Shown here: in pieces, positions 1 through 5,021 of the stretch
Numbering within the stretch: position 1 is the first letter of the stretch
Layout: the number at the start of each line of letters is the position of its first letter
Assembly: GCA_003646585.1 (NCBI GenBank)
Contig: QMLA01000025.1
Span: 1-8,675 of the forward strand
Source: Deltaproteobacteria bacterium
Lineage (GTDB): Bacteria; Desulfobacterota; B13-G15
Length of the DNA: 8,675 nucleotides
Reading direction: 5' to 3'
The notes under the pieces: model-generated
What the model was told of the DNA's origin: nothing
What the model saw: only the letters and a program-made list of their open reading frames with translations
Database searches by the model: none
Translations under genes and position numbers: made by a program

Positions 1-54
1 GGCGAAGAGATGTATCCGCCCAAGCGGCTCAGAAGAAAGAGGGGGTTATGGTAG
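1..54 (+). CDS. C-terminal end of an upstream gene, possibly RNA polymerase sigma-54 factor (partial)
   Basis: Frame 1 is open from the window edge to a TAG at 52-54 and gives 17 residues ending in a very basic stretch (PPKRLRRKRGLW). Sigma-54 proteins end just after the RpoN box with a similar short tail, in which an acidic turn, two prolines or serines and a run of Arg/Lys follow the DNA-binding helix. In gene clusters of this type rpoN usually lies directly upstream of hpf. The RpoN box itself is outside the window, so the identity is inferred from context and tail composition only. Another gene ending here cannot be excluded. Confidence 0.38.
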   Translation, partial: GEEMYPPKRLRRKRGLW

Positions 55-132
55 GAGGAGAGGAGATGACTTGACAGGGCACACGCTTTCAGAGATGTCC
101 ATACCCATGCACCTTTTCCGGTGGGCTCCAAG

Positions 133-161
133 TTGACACCCCAGGGGGGTTGGTTTAAAGT
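133..161 (+). promoter_or_regulatory. Candidate sigma-70-type promoter for hpf
   Basis: A perfect -35 hexamer TTGACA (133-138) is followed after exactly 17 bases by TAAAGT (156-161), which matches four of six positions of the -10 consensus. Transcription would begin near 168, giving a leader of only about 12 bases that starts in the hpf ribosome binding site (GGGAGGGG, 168-175). A second TTGACA at 71-76 has no acceptable -10 partner. The call rests on motif and spacing alone. The genes could also be read from a promoter further upstream. Confidence 0.38.
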
Positions 162-180
162 CCTTCAGGGAGGGGTGTTT

Positions 181-690
181 ATGCAGGTGAGTGTGACCTT
201 TCGCAACATGGATCCCCAGGAAGGGATAAAGGAGTATGTGGAGAAGAAGGTTCAGAGGCTCAAGCGGCTCCTGAACGAGCCCATAGATATCAGAGTGGTC
301 TTGGATTCGGAGAAGTTCCGGTATCAGGCCGAGGTCTACGTGAGCGCCGATGGGTTGAATGTGATCGGGCGGCATAACGAGGAGGATCTCAGGGCGGCGG
401 TGGATCTGGTGATGGATAAGGTCGAGAGGCAGATAAGGGATCAGAAGGGCAGGGATCGGGCTAGGGTGAGGCAAGTGAGCGCCCATGTGGTGGTTCCGGC
501 CGAGGCAGGGCCGCAGGTTATAGAAAGCGAACCTTATCCCCTAAAGCCCATGACCTTGGAGGAAGCCCTGAAGGATCTGGAGGCCAGGGAGGAGGATTTC
601 GTGATCTTCATCGACGAGAAGACCGACGCCATCAATCTCCTTTACCGGAAGAGGGCCGGGGGTTACGGCCTTCTGGAGCTGGAAGTCTGA
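181..690 (+). CDS. hpf: Ribosome hibernation promoting factor, long form (HPF/YfiA family)
   Basis: The 169-residue protein has the two-domain layout of long HPF. Residues 1-95 are the ribosome-binding S30AE/RaiA domain: an opening strand (MQVSVTFRNMDP), the helix EGIKEYVEKKVQRLKRLL, and a second helix near 68-88 (DLRAAVDLVMDKVERQI). A short linker leads to the C-terminal domain (about 117-169), with the typical KPMTLEEAL helix, the FVIFIDEKTDAINLLYRK strands and the closing GYGLLELE. In the family, this C-terminal domain pairs two ribosomes into 100S dimers during stasis. At 169 residues it sits at the short end for long HPFs, because the linker is brief. ATG 181 is chosen over an in-frame GTG at 121: homologues begin at this strand, and GGGAGGGG (168-175) lies five bases before the ATG. 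ptsN begins three bases after the stop. Confidence 0.95.
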   Translation: MQVSVTFRNMDPQEGIKEYVEKKVQRLKRLLNEPIDIRVVLDSEKFRYQAEVYVSADGLNVIGRHNEEDLRAAVDLVMDKVERQIRDQKGRDRARVRQVSAHVVVPAEAGPQVIESEPYPLKPMTLEEALKDLEAREEDFVIFIDEKTDAINLLYRKRAGGYGLLELEV

Positions 691-693
691 GGG

Positions 694-1158
694 ATGCGCA
701 TCGCCGACATCTTGGACAGGGACTCGATAATAGAGGAACTTAACTCCAGCGAAAAGGAGGGTGTACTGCGGGAGCTGGTTTCGCTCCTTGCCAGAAGGGG
801 CAAGATAAAGGAGGAGGCCCGGGCCCTTGAGGTCCTCTTCGAGAGGGAGAAGCTGGGCAGCACGGGCATCGGGGAAGGGATCGCTATCCCCCATGGCAAG
901 CTCCCGGACCTGGAGAGGATAGTGTGCGCCTTTGGCAGGAGCAAAAAGGGGGTGGATTTTGAGGCAGTGGACGGGAACCCCGTGCACCTGGTCTTTTTGC
1001 TTCTGGCCCCAGAGAACTCCACCACCGAACACCTCAAGGCCCTGGCCCGTCTTTCGCGGCTCCTGAAGGATCCCCTCTTCAGGAAAAAGCTCCTGGAAGC
1101 CCAGGACAAAGACGGCCTTTATCAGACCATTGTCGAAGGGGACGAGGGACAAGGATAA
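694..1158 (+). CDS. ptsN: PTS EIIA-Ntr (nitrogen regulatory IIA protein)
   Basis: This 154-residue protein has the length and order of a single EIIA domain of the fructose/mannitol family (PTS_EIIA_2). The phosphorylatable histidine is His67 in GEGIAIPHGKL, preceded by the usual STGIGEG loop (56-62). The following VCAFGRSKKGVDFEAVDG and VHLVFLLLAPENSTTEHLKALARLSRLL segments are the conserved core strands and the helix that packs on the active site. It lacks any membrane or EIIB part, which is the form that regulates rather than transports. In Proteobacteria EIIA-Ntr accepts phosphate from HPr or NPr and modulates potassium, phosphate and nitrogen responses. The start follows the hpf stop by three bases, and the 3' end overlaps the hprK frame by 29 bases, so the genes are probably translated together. 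Confidence 0.94.
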   Translation: MRIADILDRDSIIEELNSSEKEGVLRELVSLLARRGKIKEEARALEVLFEREKLGSTGIGEGIAIPHGKLPDLERIVCAFGRSKKGVDFEAVDGNPVHLVFLLLAPENSTTEHLKALARLSRLLKDPLFRKKLLEAQDKDGLYQTIVEGDEGQG

Positions 1159-1672
1159 GGAATACCTCCACGGGGTACTGGTGGACGTCTCCGGGGTGGG
1201 GGTGTTGATCCTCGGGCGCAGTGGCATAGGCAAAAGCGAATGCGCCCTGGAGCTCATCCTCAGGGGACACCGGCTCGTGGCAGACGACCTCGTGTGCCTG
1301 GAGAGGGACCCGGGCGGCAAACTCTATGGCTATGGCAAGGCCCCTGGGTGTTCGTACATGGAGATCCGGGGTCTGGGAATAGTGGATGTGGAGAAGCTCT
1401 TCGCGGTATCTGCACTGAGGCCCCAGAAGCGGGTCCATCTTGTGGTGGAACTGGTGGATCCGGAGGAGCTGGGCGACAGGACCGGGCTGGAGAGGCGCAC
1501 CGTGGAGATTCTCGGGGTTGAGCTCCCCTTAAAGAGGATACCGGTCACCCCCGGGCGCAACCTGAGTGCCATCGTGGAGGTAGCGGCCAGGAACTTCCTG
1601 CTGGAGGAAAGGGGGATCAGTGCCCCCGAGGAGCTCGACAGGGCCTTAAGGAAGAAGATGGAAGAAGAATGA
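1130..1672 (+). CDS. hprK: HPr kinase/phosphorylase, minimal form lacking the N-terminal domain
   Basis: The 180-residue product corresponds to the C-terminal catalytic domain of HPrK/P. Visible motifs are His14 in the conserved HGVLVDV, the P-loop GRSGIGKS (29-36), the acidic HRLVADD (47-53), the family signature MEIRGLGIVDVEKLF (77-91), and the IPVTPGRNLSAIVEVAARN segment (137-155) with the closing helix. The enzyme phosphorylates a serine of HPr with ATP or PPi and reverses the reaction. Full-length proteins have about 310 residues, with an extra domain of about 130 residues in front. That domain is absent here, as in the short alphaproteobacterial type. The only usual start codon before His14 is TTG 1130, inside ptsN and in another frame. 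No good ribosome binding site precedes it, so translation probably depends on coupling to ptsN. The stop overlaps the rapZ start (ATGA). Confidence 0.9.
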   Translation: MSKGTRDKDKEYLHGVLVDVSGVGVLILGRSGIGKSECALELILRGHRLVADDLVCLERDPGGKLYGYGKAPGCSYMEIRGLGIVDVEKLFAVSALRPQKRVHLVVELVDPEELGDRTGLERRTVEILGVELPLKRIPVTPGRNLSAIVEVAARNFLLEERGISAPEELDRALRKKMEEE

Positions 1673-2520
1673 GGCTGGTGCTGATAAGCGGCCTGTCGGG
1701 ATCCGGAAAGTCCACGGCCCTTAAGGCCCTTGAGGACAGCGGGTATTTCTGCGTGGACAACATCCCCCCTTCCCTCCTCCCCATCTTGCTGGACCTCTGC
1801 CGCGACTCCTCCAGGGACATAACGCGCGTGGCTGCCGTAGTGGACATAAGGGGGAAGGAATTCTTGGGAGATCTGGAGGAGGTGCTAAGGGATCTCAAGG
1901 GGAAGGGATTACAGCTGAGGATCATCTTCCTGGAGGCCTCGACCGAGGTCCTCATTGAGCGTTTCAGCGAAACCCGCAGACGCCATCCCCTTGAAGAAGG
2001 GGGCATGGGACTCTGTGAGGCGGTCAGAAAGGAAAGGGAACTCCTCGGCTTTTTGCGGGAAAGGGCCGACGAGGTCATAGACACCACCGTCCTCACAGGC
2101 CATGAACTCAGGAGGCTCATAATCGAAAGGATCGAGGGGTTGGCCGGACGGTTGCGGGTCCATCTACTCTCCTTCGGCTACAGCCTCGGCCTCCCCAGGG
2201 AGGCCGACATGGTCGTGGACGTCCGCTTCCTTCCCAATCCCTTCTACGTAAAGGAACTCCGAAACCTCACGGGCCTCGATCCCAGGGTTTCCGAATACAT
2301 CTTCGAACACAAGGAGTCGCAGCAGTTCCTCTCGCGCATGGTGGAGCTGCTGGATTTCCTGATTCCTTTGTACTGCCGCGAGGGGAAAAGCAGGCTCACT
2401 GTCGCCATAGGCTGCACGGGGGGGAAGCACCGCTCCCCAGCGGTGGCCGAAAAACTGGGATCTCTCTTGAAAGAGAGGGGCCAAGATGTGATCATAACCC
2501 ACAGGGAACTCGGGGGGTGA
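1669..2520 (+). CDS. rapZ: RapZ-family nucleotide-binding protein (YvcJ/YhbJ)
   Basis: The 283-residue length matches the family. The N-terminal P-loop domain begins with GLSGSGKS (8-15) and GYFCVDNIPPSLLP. The C-terminal domain carries SFGYSLGLPREADMVVDVRF (168-187), the LPNPFYV strand end and TGLDP (201-205), and the diagnostic GCTGGKHRS loop (248-256). In E. coli RapZ senses glucosamine-6-phosphate and guides RNase E to the sRNA GlmZ; in other bacteria the role is less clear. Two differences from the E. coli protein stand out: FGFKHG is FGYSLG here, and the protein ends in HRELGG without the basic LEKRKP tail used for RNA binding. The start ATG overlaps the hprK stop by four bases (ATGA), which suggests coupled translation. 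Confidence 0.94.
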   Translation: MRLVLISGLSGSGKSTALKALEDSGYFCVDNIPPSLLPILLDLCRDSSRDITRVAAVVDIRGKEFLGDLEEVLRDLKGKGLQLRIIFLEASTEVLIERFSETRRRHPLEEGGMGLCEAVRKERELLGFLRERADEVIDTTVLTGHELRRLIIERIEGLAGRLRVHLLSFGYSLGLPREADMVVDVRFLPNPFYVKELRNLTGLDPRVSEYIFEHKESQQFLSRMVELLDFLIPLYCREGKSRLTVAIGCTGGKHRSPAVAEKLGSLLKERGQDVIITHRELGG

Positions 2521-2524
2521 GGAG

Positions 2525-2944
2525 ATGATCGGGGTATTGGTGGTGAGCCACTGCGGGATAGCCGATGAGCTCCTTCTGGCGGTGGAGCAGATCACCGGGG
2601 AAGTGGAGGGGGTGGAATCCATATCCATCGACATAACCGAGCCCCCGGAGGTGATAAGGGAGAGGATAAAGCGGGGGATAAAGAACGTGGACAGGGGCAA
2701 AGGGGTGCTCATCCTCACCGACATGTTCGGGGGTACTCCCTCCAACGTCAGCCTTTCTTTCCTGGAGAGGGGAAAGGTGGAGGTGGTCACAGGGGTGAAC
2801 CTGCCGATGTTGCTCAAGGTCGTGTCCCTCAGGGAGGAGATGCCCCTTGAGGAGCTGGCGACTTACATCGCCAATTATGGCAAGAACAACATCAATGTGG
2901 CTTCCCAGGTCCTGCAGAGGAAGGCGGAGGTGGTGAGGCCATAG
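2525..2944 (+). CDS. PTS EIIA component, mannose/sorbose family, stand-alone domain
   Basis: The 139 residues form one EIIA-Man (PTS_EIIA-man) domain. His9 in VVSHCGIADELL is the expected phosphorylation site (His10 in E. coli ManX). DMFGGTPSNVS (66-76) and GVNLPMLLK (90-98) are the conserved loops around it. In classical mannose systems this domain is fused or linked to EIIB, EIIC and EIID; none is present here, so a regulatory phosphate acceptor is more likely than a sugar importer. The start ATG follows the rapZ stop by four bases. The sequence CGGGGGGTGAGGAG just before it gives ribosome binding, with GGAG touching the ATG and a G-run seven bases away. The stop TAG at 2942-2944 overlaps the proposed ptsH start. 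Confidence 0.92.
   Translation: MIGVLVVSHCGIADELLLAVEQITGEVEGVESISIDITEPPEVIRERIKRGIKNVDRGKGVLILTDMFGGTPSNVSLSFLERGKVEVVTGVNLPMLLKVVSLREEMPLEELATYIANYGKNNINVASQVLQRKAEVVRP
2926..2933 (+). promoter_or_regulatory. Ribosome binding site of ptsH (supports the upstream start)
   Basis: GGAGGTGG, inside the last codons of the EIIA gene, is close to a perfect complement of the 16S rRNA 3' end. It ends seven bases before ATA 2941 and 13 before ATT 2947. The in-frame TTG at 2959 has only a weak AAGG three bases away. This spacing favours initiation at or near the EIIA stop codon rather than at TTG. Confidence 0.5.
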
Positions 2945-3213
2945 AGATTATAAGGTCCTTGCAGATCAAGAACAAGCTTGGTCTCCATGCACGAGCAGCC
3001 AACCTGATCGTGCAAGTTGCCAATCGCTACAAGGCCCAGGTCACAGTGGAAAAAGACGGAATGGTGGCCAACGCCAAGAGCATTATGAGCCTCCTGATGC
3101 TGGCAGCTGGCAAGGGGTCCAAGATCCTGATCAGGGCCTCGGGAGAGGATGCCCGAGAGGCCGTGGAGGAGATAGCCAAACTGGTGGAAGGGCGCTTTGG
3201 GGAGGAGGAATAA
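2941..3213 (+). CDS. ptsH: Phosphocarrier protein HPr
   Basis: HPr relays phosphate from EI to EIIA domains. KLGLHARAAN holds the active histidine, and NAKSIMSLLML holds the serine that HprK targets. The C-terminal SKILIRASGEDAREAVEEI strand and helix complete the fold. The start is uncertain. The only standard start codon is TTG 2959, which gives 84 residues with the histidine at position 10 and loses most of the first strand. Reading from ATA 2941 gives 90 residues with His16 and Ser47, nearly the same numbers as His15 and Ser46 in B. subtilis, and places the start behind a strong ribosome binding site. I therefore extend the gene to 2941. ATT 2947 is another possibility. Two changes from the usual motif are visible: HARP is HARA, and SIMG is SIMS. 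The 3' end overlaps ptsI by 17 bases. Confidence 0.88.
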   Translation: MEIIRSLQIKNKLGLHARAANLIVQVANRYKAQVTVEKDGMVANAKSIMSLLMLAAGKGSKILIRASGEDAREAVEEIAKLVEGRFGEEE

Positions 3214-4972
3214 CAGGGAGGAGGTCTTCAGGGGCACGGGGGTATTCCCCGGGGTGGCGATAGGGAAGGCCCTGTTGCTCGAAACCCCTGGGCTTTCCTT
3301 TACCCCCCGAAGGATCTCCCACGTGCTGACGGAGGCCGAGATCTCGCGCTTGAGGGAGGCCCTGAAGGAGACCAGAGAGGAGCTCCTCGATATAAGGGAG
3401 CGGCTGCTTTCCAGGGGCCTGAGGAAGGAGGCCTCCTTTGTGGATGTGCACCTTCAGATCCTCGAGGACAGGATGCTCATGGAGGAGGTGGAGGAGGCCA
3501 TAAGGGAGGAGCTGGTGAATGCGGAGTGGGCCCTTGAGATGACCATGAAGAGGCTGCTGGGGGCCTTCGAGACGATGGACGAGGATTACATCAGGGAAAG
3601 GGGGCAGGACATACGGCAGGTATTGCAGAGGGTGCTGCGGCATCTGCTCGGTTATCCCCCTCCTACCCTCCAGGAGGTGGGAGAGGGAGTGGTCGTCGTT
3701 GCCCATGACCTAGCCCCCGGAGATGTGGCGCAGTTGGATGTGGCCGAGGTCAAGGGGTTTGCCACCGATGTGGGGTCGACGACCTCCCACACGGCCATCG
3801 TGGCCAAGTCCCTCGGTATACCGGCGGTTGTGGCCCTCAGGGAGCTGAGCTCGCGGATAAAGGGCGGAGAAACCGTCATCATAGACGGCCAGCAGGGAAC
3901 CGTCATCGTCAACCCATCCGAGGGGACCTTGAGGGAATATGAGCTCAGGAGGCAGCACTATCGATTCCTGGTGAGGGAACTTCTGAAGTACGCCCCCTTG
4001 CCGTCTGAAACCCTGGACGGCTATCCCCTGGCCCTCAGGGCCAACATAGAATTCGTCCACGAAGCCCCGGTGGCCAAACAGTATGGTGCAGAGGGCATCG
4101 GCCTCTACCGGACCGAGTACCTGTTTTTGGGACGGGTGGATCTGCCCTCAGAGGAAGAGCACTTCCACTCCTACCGGCAATTGGTGACCGAGATCTCGCC
4201 CCACCCAACGACCATAAGGACCTTTGACCTCGGAGGAGAAAAGCAGGCCAGAAGCATAGGCACCTCCAAGGAGAGGAATCCCGCCCTTGGCCTCAAGGGC
4301 ATAAGGTTGGCGCTGAAGGAAAAGGAGGCCTTTAGGACCCAGCTGAGGGCCATTTTGAGGGCCAGCCATTACGGAAAGGTGAGGATACTGCTTCCCATGG
4401 TCTGTTGCCTCCAGGAGTTGAGGGAGGCAAAAGAGCTGATCGAGAGGGTCAAGGAGGACCTCTCACGGGATTCCATCCCCTTTGACCCCCATGTGGAGGT
4501 TGGGGTGATGATCGAGGTCCCTTCCTCCGCCCTCATAACCGACCTGCTGGCGCAGGAGGCGGATTTCCTCTCCATCGGCACCAACGACCTCATCCAATAT
4601 ACCCTGGCCATCGACAGGCAGAACGAAAACGTCGCTTACCTCTATCAACCCCTGCATCCGGCAATCCTCAGACTCATGGAGGTGATTGTGCAACGGGCCC
4701 ACGAGGCGGGAAAGGAGGTAGGGGTCTGCGGTGAGGTCGCTTCCGATCCCTTCTACAGCCTCGTGTTCCTGGGGATGGGGATGGACGAATTGAGCATGGC
4801 CCCTTCGGCGATCCCCAGAGTGAAGCGCGTCCTGAGGAAGGCGACCCAGGAGCTTGGCCGCAGCCTGCTGAAGGAAGTCCTCAGGGCCCAGGGCGACTGC
4901 CGCAGGGAAGCGGCCCTCAGACAGGAGCTCGCCAAGCTCTTCCCCGAGGATTTTGTGACATGCCAGGCCTGA
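3197..4972 (+). CDS. ptsI: PTS enzyme I (phosphoenolpyruvate-protein phosphotransferase)
   Basis: Enzyme I autophosphorylates with PEP and donates to HPr in the cytoplasm. The 591 residues cover the whole family length of about 570-590. The N-terminal HPr-binding/phosphohistidine part (about 12-240) opens with GTGVFPGVAIGKALLL and has the active His198 in TSHTAIVAKSLGIPAVV. The PEP-binding barrel (about 270-575) shows GLYRTEYLF (302-310), RTFDLGGEK (341-349), SIGTNDLIQYTLA (459-471) and catalytic Cys511 in GVCGEVASDP. There is no GAF domain, so this is the sugar-type EI rather than PtsP. The usual GG(R/K)TSH motif reads GSTTSH. Start TTG 3197 lies inside ptsH with GGAAGG five bases upstream; no ATG or GTG occurs before the conserved opening. 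No terminator follows, only a 49-base gap to the next gene. Confidence 0.95.
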   Translation: MGRRNNREEVFRGTGVFPGVAIGKALLLETPGLSFTPRRISHVLTEAEISRLREALKETREELLDIRERLLSRGLRKEASFVDVHLQILEDRMLMEEVEEAIREELVNAEWALEMTMKRLLGAFETMDEDYIRERGQDIRQVLQRVLRHLLGYPPPTLQEVGEGVVVVAHDLAPGDVAQLDVAEVKGFATDVGSTTSHTAIVAKSLGIPAVVALRELSSRIKGGETVIIDGQQGTVIVNPSEGTLREYELRRQHYRFLVRELLKYAPLPSETLDGYPLALRANIEFVHEAPVAKQYGAEGIGLYRTEYLFLGRVDLPSEEEHFHSYRQLVTEISPHPTTIRTFDLGGEKQARSIGTSKERNPALGLKGIRLALKEKEAFRTQLRAILRASHYGKVRILLPMVCCLQELREAKELIERVKEDLSRDSIPFDPHVEVGVMIEVPSSALITDLLAQEADFLSIGTNDLIQYTLAIDRQNENVAYLYQPLHPAILRLMEVIVQRAHEAGKEVGVCGEVASDPFYSLVFLGMGMDELSMAPSAIPRVKRVLRKATQELGRSLLKEVLRAQGDCRREAALRQELAKLFPEDFVTCQA

Positions 4973-4978
4973 GGGAGA

Positions 4979-5001
4979 CCTTCGTTGTCCTTCCCCGAAG
5001 G
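4979..5001 (+). repeat. Small inverted repeat in the ptsI-propeller gene gap
   Basis: CCTTCG (4979-4984) and CGAAGG (4996-5001) could form a six-base-pair stem with an 11-base loop. No T-run follows, so it is unlikely to stop transcription. It may be chance, or a minor RNA processing or stability element. Nothing else recognisable lies in this 49-base gap. Confidence 0.25.
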
Positions 5002-5021
5002 ATCGTGATATCCTGAAAAGG

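Noticed and set aside
77..92. Sigma-54 promoter: GGGCAC at 77-82 followed by TTTCA
   Set aside because: The -24 part is good, but the essential GC of the -12 element is CA, so it should not be functional.
121..180. In-frame GTG at 121 as an earlier hpf start
   Set aside because: The added 20 residues have no counterpart in HPF proteins, the candidate promoter lies inside this stretch, and ATG 181 has a good ribosome binding site.
1136..1163. prfB-like +1 frameshift site joining PtsN to HprK at GGA TAA G
   Set aside because: The Gly codon would have to re-pair on GAT, which is a poor slip, so it is kept only as an alternative in the hprK finding.
541..1320. Long antisense open frame of 259 codons over hpf, ptsN and hprK
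   Set aside because: It is the complement of three well-supported genes, its protein shows no recognisable domain, and such frames are common in GC-rich coding DNA.
4979..5001. Intrinsic terminator after ptsI
   Set aside because: The stem is only six base pairs with an 11-base loop, and no T-run follows.
4985..5013. Promoter for the propeller gene (TTGTCC and TGATAT)
   Set aside because: The -10 candidate matches only three positions, and its 15-base spacing is too short.
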